NCBI GenBank assembly: GCA_019638675.1
Contig: JAHBTE010000001.1
Location: 1,148,605 to 1,212,604 of the forward strand
DNA from: Fimbriimonadaceae bacterium
Lineage (GTDB): Bacteria > Armatimonadota > Fimbriimonadia > Fimbriimonadales > Fimbriimonadaceae
DNA length: 64,000 nucleotides
Direction: 5' to 3'
The position numbers and the translations under genes are program-made. Numbering within the stretch: position 1 is the first letter of the stretch; each line of letters opens with the position of its first letter. The notes below the pieces were generated by a model. That model was given only the letters and a program-made list of their open reading frames with translations. It searched no databases and was not told the DNA's origin. Positions 33,738 through 42,100 of this stretch are shown here, piece by piece.

Positions 33738-34565
33738 ATGAAAACAGTTGCGGTTTGTAGTGGAAAGGGAGGGGTTGGCAAAAGTGCGCTTGCTTGTAGC
33801 TTAGCGACCATCATTGCCAAAGATGAAAAGAAGGTTCTTCTTTTCGATGCCAACCTTGCGCTGCCCAACTGCGATATGTATTTCGGTTTAGAACTGGGCT
33901 GCACTATCGGGCACGTTGTTCGCGATCATCGTGAACTGCGAGATGCCGTGATGACCACTGCGAGCGGTGTTGATCTCATTTCTGGCGGAAGCGGTTGGAA
34001 GGAAATTGCGCTCATGTCCGAGCAAGACATTGAGAGCCTCATTCTCCAAGTGATCGAATTCGGCAGAAGTTATGACTATGTTATTTTTGATTGCGCTCCC
34101 GGATTAGGGTCGCGCGTGTTTCCATTTCTCCAGCAAAGTGATTCGTGCATGCTTGTTACTACAGGTGATGCGACGAGCCTTATGGATTCTTATGCGTTGC
34201 TGAAAAGTGCGTGGGAGTTAAAGCCGACCCTTAATGCTGGGCTCGTTGTCAACCACGTAGCAAATGCCGCTCAAGGTCGTCAGCTAGCTAAAGAAGTACA
34301 AACAATCGTCGGCCAATTTTTAAGTCGAGAGCTAGATTTCTGGGGTTCAGTCCGACATGATGTAACGGTGGCCAAATGCTGTGCCGAGCGAAAGGCGTTT
34401 GCTGAATCAAACCCGCTTTGCCATGCTTCACAAGATCTTGTCGATACGGCAAATGCGGTTATGGGAGAAGCGGTAAACGAGACTATTGAGCTTTCGATGC
34501 TGGATCGCCTTAAGAATCGGTTCTCAAAATCATCGGAACCAGAAGAAGAAACGGCTGCGGCTTAG
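33738..34565 (+). CDS. FlhG/MinD-type P-loop ATPase with C-terminal amphipathic helix
   Basis: MinD/ParA family ATPases dimerise on ATP and position protein complexes. The deviant Walker A SGKGGVGKSA (signature Lys10, Lys15) and the switch region YVIFDCAPGLGSRVF are present. The DANLALPNCDMYFGL segment is typical of the FlhG (YlxH) group, which sets flagellar or pilus number and place. A C-terminal segment (LSMLDRLKNRFSK, about residues 250-264) is amphipathic and could be a membrane-targeting helix, as in MinD. The repeat protein just upstream is the likely partner. The stop overlaps that of the convergent PAS gene by 3 nt. A second related ATPase lies at 56452-57210. Confidence 0.88.
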   Translation: MKTVAVCSGKGGVGKSALACSLATIIAKDEKKVLLFDANLALPNCDMYFGLELGCTIGHVVRDHRELRDAVMTTASGVDLISGGSGWKEIALMSEQDIESLILQVIEFGRSYDYVIFDCAPGLGSRVFPFLQQSDSCMLVTTGDATSLMDSYALLKSAWELKPTLNAGLVVNHVANAAQGRQLAKEVQTIVGQFLSRELDFWGSVRHDVTVAKCCAERKAFAESNPLCHASQDLVDTANAVMGEAVNETIELSMLDRLKNRFSKSSEPEEETAAA

Positions 34566-35185
34566 GTTCGCGCTTCAACATCATCGTCGAAGCGGGGCAG
34601 TATTCCAATCGTATTCAGCGCACCAACTACTTGACCAGAGCTGTTTCTAATTGGTGAGGCAAACCAGCGCACGGTTCGAGTACTGCCATCTATCATATCG
34701 AGTTCTATCTCTGCTGGTTTTGGCTGAACGCCCATAAACACTAAGTAGATCATTCCCTCGGCGTCATTGCGAAAAATCTTGCTACCGAGAATATCGGAAA
34801 TTGGGTGATCAATCACTTCTGGTTCTGTTCGACCAAAAAAGCTGGTTGCGGCTAGATTCCACTCCATCACGTGCCCCAGATCGTTCACCGTAAAAGCGGG
34901 GAGGGGCAATTCGTAAAAAGTAGTTCGAAATCGTTCTAGTGTCGCGGCTTGGATGGAAGTGGTTTGCTTCATAGTCCAGCGCAAGTTGTCACATTCTGAA
35001 TGAGCATCGGAAAGCGCAGTTTTGAGTGCAACGACTTCTGCCTCAAGGTCTGCTTTTGAACTTGCCTTTGCCGAAGTTTTGTTGAGGCTTTTGCGAGCGC
35101 TGAAAAAAGGAATCGAGAGTCCGAGCGCAACTGGGATTAACGAACTGAGTTCGCCAATTACATCCCGGAGCGTCATACCTGCCAT
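34562..35185 (-). CDS. Membrane-anchored PAS-domain protein
   Basis: A single N-terminal TM (VIGELSSLIPVALGLSIPFF) is followed by a coiled coil (LEAEVVALKTALSDAHSE) and one PAS domain at about residues 90-195 (FYELPLPAFTVNDLGHVMEW, ISDILGS). The last part is a PAC-like segment (RTVRWFASPIRNSSGQVVGAL). There is no histidine kinase, GGDEF or other output domain, so it probably acts through partners. I use the ATG at 35185; GGAAGG lies about 8 nt upstream of it, but only 2 nt from a TTG at 35191. Confidence 0.75.
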   Translation of the reverse strand: MAGMTLRDVIGELSSLIPVALGLSIPFFSARKSLNKTSAKASSKADLEAEVVALKTALSDAHSECDNLRWTMKQTTSIQAATLERFRTTFYELPLPAFTVNDLGHVMEWNLAATSFFGRTEPEVIDHPISDILGSKIFRNDAEGMIYLVFMGVQPKPAEIELDMIDGSTRTVRWFASPIRNSSGQVVGALNTIGILPRFDDDVEART

Positions 35186-35434
35186 TCCCAATACCTTCCC
35201 TGTTAGATTTATCGGTACAAAGTTAAAGCGGCTTCATAGAGATAAAGCAAAAATAACGATATTGTCACCCAATTGTTGCGGAATTAGCAATAAAACGAGG
35301 GTCAAAGCTACAGCAACTATTTTTGCCAGATATTTTTCTCCCCTGAACTGAATCCTGGTCAATTTGCCCAGTTGCTTTCACTTAGGCCAGCACGAAATCT
35401 CTGAACCTTGTAAACTCAATCTGTGGGGATCAAC

Positions 35435-36412
35435 GTGGATCAATACAGACACTTAGACTTTTTGCGAGTGACTGAGTCAGCGGCATTAGCTGCATCGAAG
35501 TGGGTAGGTAAGGGTAAGCATGACGAAGCTGACCAGGCCGCTTGCGAAGCCATGCGAAACGAACTGAATAGCATGGAAATGGATGCAACCATCGTTATCG
35601 GTGAGGGCGAACGCGACGAAGCACCTATGCTCTTTATTGGCGAAAAGCTTGGCCGCCCGGGCGGGCCAGAAATTCAAATTGCTGTAGACCCATTAGAAGG
35701 TACCAATCTTTGTGCGAACGGAACGCCTAACGCGATTGCCGTTTTAGCGGCGGCGGTGGAAGGAGAAGGCTACTTAATGCATGCCCCCGACTGCTACATG
35801 GAAAAGCTAGTTGTCGGCCCCGAATGCGCTGGTGTTGTTGACATTACTGTTCCTGCGCGCATCAACGTTCGGTTGATGGCAAAAGCACTTGGCAAGGATG
35901 TGGATGAGTGCATTATTGGGATTCTAGATCGTCCCCGGCACCAAGAGTTAATTGCCGAACTCCGCGATGCTGGTTGCCGCGTACACCTTGTTCCAGATGG
36001 CGATCTTTCGGTTGCGATTGCAGCTCTTGATCCAGATAGCGGGGTTGATGGCTTGATGGGAATTGGTGGTGCTCCTGAGGGAGTTATAACAGCGGCGGCA
36101 GTTCTTTGTACTGGTGGCGAAATGCAGGCTCGGCTTAAATTTACGATTGATGGTCAGCGAGAACGGGCAGAAAAAATGGTGGAAGGCGACGTTGATCGCG
36201 TTTTCCGAACTCAAGATTTGGCTCGAGGGAACGTCACTTTTGCTGCGACGGGAATCACTCCTGGTGACCTCTTGAAAGGTGTTCGGTTCCGGCATGGTAG
36301 TGCATACACAGAATCGATCGTGATGCGGTCAAGCAATCACACGATTCGGCGGATAGAAACCACTCATCGTCTGGCAATCAACCCTCTATTGGATCGGCGA
36401 AAGCGGCATTAA
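35435..36412 (+). CDS. glpX: Class II fructose-1,6-bisphosphatase
   Basis: Hydrolyses fructose-1,6-bisphosphate in gluconeogenesis. Family segments: VTESAALAASKWVGKG, GEGERDEAPMLFIGEKLG (metal site), DPLEGTNLCANG, GIGGAPEGVITAAAV and MRSSNHTIRRIETTH near the end. Length is about 325 residues, as usual. I use GTG 35435 (start MDQYRHLDFLRVTE), with GGGGATC a few nt upstream; a GTG at 35423 has no ribosome-binding site. The gene stands alone; the upstream 237 bp hold no other gene. It precedes the TetR operator without a visible strong terminator. Confidence 0.93.
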   Translation: MDQYRHLDFLRVTESAALAASKWVGKGKHDEADQAACEAMRNELNSMEMDATIVIGEGERDEAPMLFIGEKLGRPGGPEIQIAVDPLEGTNLCANGTPNAIAVLAAAVEGEGYLMHAPDCYMEKLVVGPECAGVVDITVPARINVRLMAKALGKDVDECIIGILDRPRHQELIAELRDAGCRVHLVPDGDLSVAIAALDPDSGVDGLMGIGGAPEGVITAAAVLCTGGEMQARLKFTIDGQRERAEKMVEGDVDRVFRTQDLARGNVTFAATGITPGDLLKGVRFRHGSAYTESIVMRSSNHTIRRIETTHRLAINPLLDRRKRH

Positions 36413-36427
36413 AGCCTAAAGACTTTG

Positions 36428-36459
36428 CACAATTACACAAAATTGTGGTTTTTGTGTAA
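36428..36459. promoter_or_regulatory. Two overlapping palindromes, likely TetR operator
   Basis: TTACACAAAA (36433-36442) and TTTTGTGTAA (36450-36459) are perfect 10-bp inverted arms with a 7-nt spacer. CACAATT (36428-36434) and AATTGTG (36441-36447) are a second perfect inverted pair of 7-bp arms. The sites end 9 nt before the GTG of the TetR gene. A possible -10 (TAAAAT, 36457-36462) overlaps the right arm, so binding would block the promoter, and transcription would begin at or near the start codon. Confidence 0.7.
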
Positions 36460-36468
36460 AATATAGGT

Positions 36469-37092
36469 GTGGTTCCTTCGCCAGTAGATGCTCTCAATAC
36501 GGCTCAGGCAATTTTAGATGCCTGTGATAGCTTGATGGCGCGTTACGGCTTTCGCAAGATGACGATGGACGACGTTGCCCGCGAGGCGGGCGTCAGCCGA
36601 CGAACCATTTACCACCACTTTGTTAACAAGGAAGATTTAGGCTTGAGCTCTATCGGTCGCGTCGTTGATCAAGTTTATGCGGAAATGGAGAAGTACGCGA
36701 GCTCAGAAGAAACTTCTCAGCGCCGGCTTGAAGATGTGCTTGCTGTTCGGGTGATTGGCCGCCTTGACCGAGTTCGTGCATATGCGATGAGCCTAGATGA
36801 ACTGTTTGAAGCGGTTCGCCCTCAATATTTACTTCGCAGAAACGCATTTTTTGCCCGAGAGAAAGAACTTCTCGCCCGCGTAATTGAATCGGGAATCCTC
36901 GCTGGAGAATTCCGCAAGTGCGATGCGAATGCAGTTGCCGATTCGATGCTTTTAGCGACAAACGCCTTTATCCCCTATTCACTGAGTCCTGATGAAATGG
37001 GTTCGCCCGTTGAAGTCGGCACTCGACTCGCCGCTATGGTTGACCTTTTAGTGGCGGCCATCTTGAAATACGAAAAACGAGAATCCAGATGA
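36469..37092 (+). CDS. TetR/AcrR-family transcriptional regulator
   Basis: The N-terminal helix-turn-helix (MTMDDVAREAGVSRRTIYHHFVNKEDL, about residues 30-56, shown here in family form) is typical. The rest is the helical ligand-binding and dimer domain, including DRVRAYAMSLDELFEAVRPQ. GTG start with no Shine-Dalgarno and the -10 directly upstream, which suggests a leaderless or very short-leader mRNA. The strong palindromes just upstream indicate self-repression. The S41 peptidase gene overlaps its stop (ATGA), so it is the target most directly under control. Ligand unknown. Confidence 0.9.
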   Translation: MVPSPVDALNTAQAILDACDSLMARYGFRKMTMDDVAREAGVSRRTIYHHFVNKEDLGLSSIGRVVDQVYAEMEKYASSEETSQRRLEDVLAVRVIGRLDRVRAYAMSLDELFEAVRPQYLLRRNAFFAREKELLARVIESGILAGEFRKCDANAVADSMLLATNAFIPYSLSPDEMGSPVEVGTRLAAMVDLLVAAILKYEKRESR

Positions 37093-38186
37093 TCTATTCC
37101 ATTGCCCTTGCATCCGTCATTTTGCAGACTAACATGAGCCCGCAAATCCCTGTATCGACGGAACTTTCCGCGAATTACGCCCGTGAAGCACTGGCCGAAA
37201 AACTTACGCTTGAAATGCGGAAGAGCACTCTGAATACCCTCATCTCACAAATGAATGAAGTGTATGTGGATGTAACTGCCGCTTCCAAAATTGAGCGGGA
37301 ACTGAAGAAGTGGATGGAAACTGAAGAGTTCAAAAAGCTTGATGATGCAGTGGAATTCACAACAAAAGTTAACGACATCCTGAAGTCACAAGTCACTGAT
37401 GCCCATTTACGATTCCGCTATTCAAGCAATCCATTGCCTCCTCGTCAAGATCCGCGAGAACCTTCAGAAGCCGAAATCAAAGAGTATGAAAACTGGATTC
37501 GTCGACAGAATGCCAACTTCCAAAAAGTTGAACGACTTGAAGGCAACATTGGCTACTTTTCGTTCAACCAGTTCCAGGGTCACGAAGAAGTCGCGCGACC
37601 GATGGGAGCGGTGATGAACTTTTTGAGTAATACGGACGCAATGATTATTGATCTGCGGCAAAACGGCGGAGGCGATCCTGCTGGAGTGCAAATGGTCTGC
37701 AGTTATTTCTTTAGCGAAAAGCCAGTTCACCTTAACAGCATCTATTTCCGACGAGACGACCAAATGATTGACTTTTGGACACTCGATCAAGTCAATGCAC
37801 CTCGGTTTGTCGATAAACCTGTCTACGTTTTGGTGAGTAAGCGTACTGGTTCGGGCGCAGAAGAGTGTGCATACAACTTGCAGCAACTCAAACGCGCAAC
37901 GATTATCGGTGAACCAACTTGGGGTGGAGCAAACCCCGGTGGCAACGTTCGATTGAACGACCACTTCCAATGCTTTATCCCGGTTGGCAGAGCAATCAAT
38001 CCTTATACAAAAACGAACTGGGAAGGCAAGGGCGTAATCCCAGATGTTGCGGCGGATCCTGCTAACGCCCTGAAAGTCGCTCAGCAAATGGCGGTTCAAG
38101 CCTTGATGAGCAAAGAATCGGATGAAGATTATCGAAATGCTTTGGGCGATTTGCTCAAACGCCTTTCGGCAGAATCAGGAAAGTAA
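37089..38186 (+). CDS. S41-family peptidase (IRBP/C-terminal-processing type)
   Basis: A helical N-terminal domain (residues 30-110, 'LEMRKSTLNTLISQMNEVYVD') is followed by the core fold: GNIGYFSFNQF, DAMIIDLRQNGGG, VYVLVSKRTGSGAEECAYNL (nucleophile Ser in SGAE), IIGEPTWGGANPGG. The first 13-17 residues could be a weak signal sequence. Members degrade exported proteins or peptides. It is translationally coupled to the TetR gene before it and ends at a large hairpin. Confidence 0.87.
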   Translation: MIYSIALASVILQTNMSPQIPVSTELSANYAREALAEKLTLEMRKSTLNTLISQMNEVYVDVTAASKIERELKKWMETEEFKKLDDAVEFTTKVNDILKSQVTDAHLRFRYSSNPLPPRQDPREPSEAEIKEYENWIRRQNANFQKVERLEGNIGYFSFNQFQGHEEVARPMGAVMNFLSNTDAMIIDLRQNGGGDPAGVQMVCSYFFSEKPVHLNSIYFRRDDQMIDFWTLDQVNAPRFVDKPVYVLVSKRTGSGAEECAYNLQQLKRATIIGEPTWGGANPGGNVRLNDHFQCFIPVGRAINPYTKTNWEGKGVIPDVAADPANALKVAQQMAVQALMSKESDEDYRNALGDLLKRLSAESGK

Positions 38187-38194
38187 TCCGCAAA

Positions 38195-38227
38195 AATTGT
38201 CGCCTACACAAATTGTAGGCGACAATT
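38195..38227. terminator. Perfect 14-bp hairpin after the TetR-S41 operon
   Basis: AATTGTCGCCTACA (38195-38208) and TGTAGGCGACAATT (38214-38227) pair fully around the loop CAAAT. No T run follows on the plus strand; an A run precedes, so the poly-U would exist only in minus-strand transcripts. It may stop transcription without a U tract or stabilise the mRNA. Confidence 0.5.
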
Positions 38228-38294
38228 CTAAAAAGGGTGCCCATTAGGCGCGCACTTATGGAACGATGCGTTCTATAATCGCATTGAAGATATT

Positions 38295-38861
38295 GTGGAA
38301 AGGGCCACTTTTGAACGGGAGTTGGAAAAAATACTCGGCCTCGCTTATGGCTATGCGGTTCGATTACATGGGGGTGATCGGGATGCGGCTGAGGATCTAT
38401 TGCAAGAAGCTAGTGTTTCTGCCTTTCGAGGTCGTGACAACTTTATGCCAGGAACCAATTTTAAGGCATGGTTCTTTAAGATTTTAACAAACGCTTTTTA
38501 CCGACAAGGCGGAAAGAAAGAGTTGGAGACAGTTTCACTAGACGCAGACCCTGAGCCTTATCTTTATCTTCAAGCGAAAGAAGCAGGAATAAGTGCTTCG
38601 GATGATCCCGCTGAAGTGCTGTTCAATAAAATTGATGTCGTTGAAGTTAAAAACGCACTCGACAATCTGCCGTCGGAATTCAGAGAAGTGAGCGCTTTGT
38701 ACTTTACAGGAGAAATGAGTTACGAAGAGATTTCCGAAACGCTGGATATTCCTGTAGGAACTGTTCGTTCTCGACTGCATAGAGCAAGAAAACTCCTTCA
38801 AGTCGCCTTATGGGATTTGGCAGTGAGTCGAGGAATCGTGGAGGCCGTTTCTTATGCATGA
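38295..38861 (+). CDS. ECF-type RNA polymerase sigma factor
   Basis: Region 2 spans about residues 12-80 (LAYGYAVRLHGGDRDAAEDL, FKAWFFKILTNAFY) and region 4 about 115-175 (ALDNLPSEFREVSALYF, MSYEEISETLDIPVGTVRSR). The linker between them is about 45 residues. Length 188 is usual. GTG start. The anti-sigma gene overlaps by 8 nt, giving a coupled pair as in SigR-RsrA-type systems. The promoter is probably autoregulated but I cannot identify it with confidence. Confidence 0.92.
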   Translation: MERATFERELEKILGLAYGYAVRLHGGDRDAAEDLLQEASVSAFRGRDNFMPGTNFKAWFFKILTNAFYRQGGKKELETVSLDADPEPYLYLQAKEAGISASDDPAEVLFNKIDVVEVKNALDNLPSEFREVSALYFTGEMSYEEISETLDIPVGTVRSRLHRARKLLQVALWDLAVSRGIVEAVSYA

Positions 38862-39087
38862 TATGGATTGCCGTGAAGTGATTAAGCACATGGCTCAGTA
38901 CTTGGATCGAGAACTCTCATCAGAAGAACAACAAGAGGTTCAGAAGCATTTGGGCGAATGCGGCAGTTGCGCAAACGCGTTTCGATGGGAGAATTCAATG
39001 TTGGTTCTCGTCAAGAATTGTGCAGGTGAAGAGCTGCCTCAGGGCCTCACAACTAGGATTTTTGAGAGTTTTGATTGCTGTGAGTAA
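38854..39087 (+). CDS. Zinc-finger anti-sigma factor (RsrA-like)
   Basis: 77 residues with the ZAS motif: a Cys near the start (MDCREVI), then the His-x3-Cys-x2-Cys pattern in KHLGECGSCANAFR. This is the pattern of RsrA-type anti-sigma factors, which bind Zn and release sigma on thiol oxidation. There is no membrane segment, so it is cytoplasmic. Extra cysteines at the end (SFDCCE) are unusual. It overlaps the sigma factor gene by 8 nt and is the obvious regulator of that protein. Confidence 0.85.
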   Translation: MHDMDCREVIKHMAQYLDRELSSEEQQEVQKHLGECGSCANAFRWENSMLVLVKNCAGEELPQGLTTRIFESFDCCE

Positions 39088-39201
39088 CTTTTCCCCAGTG
39101 AAACTACCAGTTCTTTACACCCTCTTATTTGCTATGCCGTAAACTAAGCTCATTGTTCTTGGGTTGCCAAGACTAGATTTGCCTTGGAGGGCACTAAATT
39201 A

Positions 39202-40041
39202 ATGAAGAAAGGTTTTGTCGCATTTGCGGTAGGTGTAGTTGCGGTTGTTCCTGTCATGAGCCAAGCGATAGTTTGGCGCGATGGACGAACCGATGCAGAA
39301 ATGCAAGCTTTCGGCGCAACTTCTCGATTTTTGGGAGTTGGGAAAGTCAACGTCGGCGGTGGTTTTGGAACGGGAACCTTCCTCGGAATTGGAACTGGTG
39401 GTCAAGCGTGGGGCATCTCGGCCAAGCACGTAATCACTACAGGAAACACTGGAACGTTCACATTTGGGGATGGCGGCAGCTATTCAATTACTCAGGCAAT
39501 CGGATTTGCTGGAGTTGATGTCTCTATTTTCAAAATCAGTGGTTGGAATAGAAGCGTGTTTACGCCAGGTCTAAACACAAGCGGCGTGTACACGCTCGGC
39601 ACCGAACTTGATTCTGCAGGTTATGGTGGGCATGGTCAAGTAGGAACGCTTGGCGGTAACTGGCAATACGATAACAATCGCCGAGGTATGCAAACAGTAT
39701 TGAACAGCACCCAAACACGAACCTTTGCCGGTGAAACGCAGTTCATGTTGATTGACGAATTCACATCACCTGCAAATGGTGCTCGATTCTACGAAGGTTT
39801 TGGTGCTCCTGGAGACAGTGGCAGCATGCTCTTGGATAACAGTGGCAACATTTGGGGTGTTCTTTCTGGCGGTGAATTTGAGCAGTACGGAGCTAAAAAC
39901 TGGTACGCCACAATTACGCCGACTATCGCGAACCAGATCTATCAAACCACCGGAATCAATCCAGTACCTGAACCAGCTAGCATGATGGTTCTCGGCGCTG
40001 GAATTGCGGCGTTGGTTGCTCGCAAGCGAAAGAATTCGTAA
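39202..40041 (+). CDS. PEP-CTERM trypsin-like serine protease
   Basis: 279 residues. Signal peptide (MKKGFVAFAVGVVAVVPVMSQA). The triad is readable: His76 (GISAKHVIT), Asp106 (GVDVSIFKI) and Ser206 (GAPGDSGSMLL). The C-terminal sorting tail has VPEPASM, a hydrophobic stretch and ARKRKNS, a PEP-CTERM signal recognised by an exosortase, so it is probably released into, or held at, the cell surface. I use the ATG at 39202; GGAGG (39186-39190) is 11 nt upstream. The sigma/anti-sigma pair lies just before but appears separate. Confidence 0.85.
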   Translation: MKKGFVAFAVGVVAVVPVMSQAIVWRDGRTDAEMQAFGATSRFLGVGKVNVGGGFGTGTFLGIGTGGQAWGISAKHVITTGNTGTFTFGDGGSYSITQAIGFAGVDVSIFKISGWNRSVFTPGLNTSGVYTLGTELDSAGYGGHGQVGTLGGNWQYDNNRRGMQTVLNSTQTRTFAGETQFMLIDEFTSPANGARFYEGFGAPGDSGSMLLDNSGNIWGVLSGGEFEQYGAKNWYATITPTIANQIYQTTGINPVPEPASMMVLGAGIAALVARKRKNS

Positions 40042-40056
40042 GAGCCCAGGTCCTTA

Positions 40057-40098
40057 AAATCGGGTTCAGCTTTTCTACGGAATAGCTGGATCCGATTT
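40057..40098. terminator. Imperfect hairpin between convergent genes
   Basis: AAATCGG (40057-40063) pairs with CCGATTT (40092-40098), with CAGCT/AGCTG (40067-40071, 40084-40088) inside; a T/A-rich tail (ATTATTTAT) follows. It lies between the convergent PEP-CTERM and TPR-S41 genes. Confidence 0.5.
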
Positions 40099-40099
40099 A

Positions 40100-41794
40100 T
40101 TATTTATCCGGCTTTTTGGATGTTTGAATAAACGCCTTGATTGCTTCCATTGCTGGATCTTTACCACTAGCAAAAGCTTGGAAACTCGGTGTAGCAGGCA
40201 GATCAGGCGCTATCCAGATTCGGTCGTCCATGGGCCACGAGCGCTGCCAATAAAGGTCAGAAACTGTTCCAGACATTTTGCTGTACGGCAAAGAGTAAGG
40301 AATTGACTCCCCAATAAAGTTTGGACTTGAACCAGTTGGTTCACCAACATAGATAGGTTGGCATGCCCGTCCGATATCAGTGGTAAAGTTTTGGGCTGCG
40401 GAATAGGTGTTGCGTCCAATAATCACAAAAAGATTTGGAGAAGATTTTAGCGATCGTCGTTCTAGCAGCCCATTGATGAAAGGCTGGCTCAGAAACGTAT
40501 TGCCGCCGCCGTTCCACCTGACGTCAATAATGAGTCGCTGTATCTTATTGTCATCAATAAATTTGTACATACTCTCAGCAAACTGTGGTAGCGGATTTTG
40601 TGGATTGCTCCGCACTGAATTGTATTGGAAGTAAACCGCGTTCAATTCTGGAATGTGTTCAAACCAATAGGGATCAATCCGATTCTTCAAAGTGAGAATT
40701 TGTGAATTTGTTGAAAGTAATTCCCAATCTGGTTTTACTTGAAAATCCGCACTTAAGGGCAAATGCACGCTCTTTATATTGCCAAGCTGAGTTTCAACCG
40801 TTAGGTTGACTTCTCCATTCTTTGGGTTTAGACCCAAACCTTTAAGTACGGTCGTGTTTGTAATAACATTCGGTACTTGAGCCTTTATGAGCTGAGGGTT
40901 TTCGTGACAAATTAGCGGCTCTGCCATGGTAGCAAGTTCTTCAACTGGTTTGCCTTCAACCGCGATAATCCTTGCTCCGAGAATTTCTTTGTGTTCCGAT
41001 GAGGCAGCGGTAATGTAGATTCCTTCCTTAAACCAAAAGAGCTGTATTTTTGGCCGTTGCAAGGAGGGAATCCGAATATTGGTATGTCCGTCCCCAAAGC
41101 TGGCAACGTACTTCATCAGCTCTACTTGAATTTTTTCGTCGCTCCAAGTTGGAATCCCCGAATTAATAATGCTAATCCACCCGTCACGTTGCTCTGGAGT
41201 CACTCGCAAATAAGGGTTAAAGTGAATGCGGCGAAGTTCTCGATCCAAGAGCCAGGTGTCGTATCGCCAGCCTTCATCCCTGGTCATTTTAGTGACATCT
41301 TTGGTTGCAGCTAAATCTTCCCATTTAGGGTTGCTGTGTAGGAGTTCAAGCCGGCTGTCAGTCTGAACCGTTTTGAGGTCACGATAACCCGCCTGCATCG
41401 CAAGTTCTAGGTTTTTCCAAGCATTAGATTCATCTTTTAACTTGCAGTATCCGGCAGCGATTTCAAAGTATGCGGTTGCTTTGACCTTTGCTCCGAATGA
41501 CCCTAGTTCTATAACCTTTTTTCCTGCCTCAATTCCTTCTGCGGTGCGGTCACTACGCAAGCAGGCTTGAGCGTACGTCATCCACACTTGGCCATCTTCA
41601 GGGAAAAGATCAAGTGCTTTTTTAAATGAATCGGCGGATTCGGAAAACTTGCCTTCTCCGTAAAGAGAATAAGCCTTATCAGTCAAAGCAGAATACGTTT
41701 GGCTTGGCGGTTCTTGCTGGCCAAGCAGGAGAGCAAGGATGAAGGAGGCTGTCATAAGAGATAAATACCTGGCAAAAGGCTCCTGGAGTTGCAC
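40100..41794 (-). CDS. Secreted TPR-S41 family peptidase
   Basis: An N-terminal hydrophobic segment (LMTASFILALLLGQ) is the signal. Residues 35-140 hold TPR-like helical repeats (AYSLYGEGKFSESADSFKKA; VWMTYAQACLRSDRTAEGIE). From about 175 on is the S41 peptidase: FGDGHTNIRI, a PDZ-like part (ILGARIIAVEGKPVEELA), AVYFQYN, RLIIDVRWNGGGN and IGRNTYSAAQNFTTDIG with the nucleophile Ser. GTG start at 41794; an ATG 39 nt later (41755) also leaves a signal peptide and could be the true start. It is the second S41 enzyme in the window, quite different from the first. Confidence 0.83.
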   Translation of the reverse strand: MQLQEPFARYLSLMTASFILALLLGQQEPPSQTYSALTDKAYSLYGEGKFSESADSFKKALDLFPEDGQVWMTYAQACLRSDRTAEGIEAGKKVIELGSFGAKVKATAYFEIAAGYCKLKDESNAWKNLELAMQAGYRDLKTVQTDSRLELLHSNPKWEDLAATKDVTKMTRDEGWRYDTWLLDRELRRIHFNPYLRVTPEQRDGWISIINSGIPTWSDEKIQVELMKYVASFGDGHTNIRIPSLQRPKIQLFWFKEGIYITAASSEHKEILGARIIAVEGKPVEELATMAEPLICHENPQLIKAQVPNVITNTTVLKGLGLNPKNGEVNLTVETQLGNIKSVHLPLSADFQVKPDWELLSTNSQILTLKNRIDPYWFEHIPELNAVYFQYNSVRSNPQNPLPQFAESMYKFIDDNKIQRLIIDVRWNGGGNTFLSQPFINGLLERRSLKSSPNLFVIIGRNTYSAAQNFTTDIGRACQPIYVGEPTGSSPNFIGESIPYSLPYSKMSGTVSDLYWQRSWPMDDRIWIAPDLPATPSFQAFASGKDPAMEAIKAFIQTSKKPDK

Positions 41795-41825
41795 AGTAAT
41801 AAGAAATCGTGCAGTTCGGTTGTCC

Positions 41826-41855
41826 TTTGCGCAATGGTTTGGCGTAGGGTATCGT
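41826..41855 (+). promoter_or_regulatory. Possible promoter of the tRNA-Val gene
   Basis: TTTGCG (41826-41831) and TATCGT (41850-41855) with an 18-nt spacer lie 12 nt upstream of the mature tRNA. Both boxes are imperfect. Confidence 0.35.
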
Positions 41856-41867
41856 TTTGAGTCCGGC

Positions 41868-41942
41868 GCGCGATTAGCTCAGTGGTAGAGCACTTCGTTC
41901 ACACCGAAGGGGTCGTTGGTTCAAATCCAATATCGCGCACCA
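41868..41942 (+). tRNA. tRNA-Val (anticodon CAC)
   Basis: A full cloverleaf can be drawn. The acceptor stem GCGCGAT/ATCGCGC is perfect. The D arm is GCTC..GAGC. The anticodon arm CTTCG/CGAAG has the loop TTCACAC, giving anticodon CAC, which reads GUG (Val). The T arm has the loop TTCAAAT. The discriminator A and the CCA end are encoded. Length is 75 with CCA. Confidence 0.95.
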
Positions 41943-42100
41943 ATACTGTTTATTGGAGTTTAGTTAGTGTTGCTTTATTGAAGCTCATTGCTAATTTGGT
42001 GCCGATATATATGATGCTGGTGACCATTCGGGGTAGAAGGTAGTTTGCTTGCTCATTCTAATCGAATGCCACTGGATTTTGAGCGCACCTGAAAGTCAAT

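Noticed and set aside
37464-38099. 211-residue minus-strand frame opposite the S41 peptidase
   Set aside because: The plus strand encodes a complete S41 enzyme; the opposite frame has no recognisable motifs.
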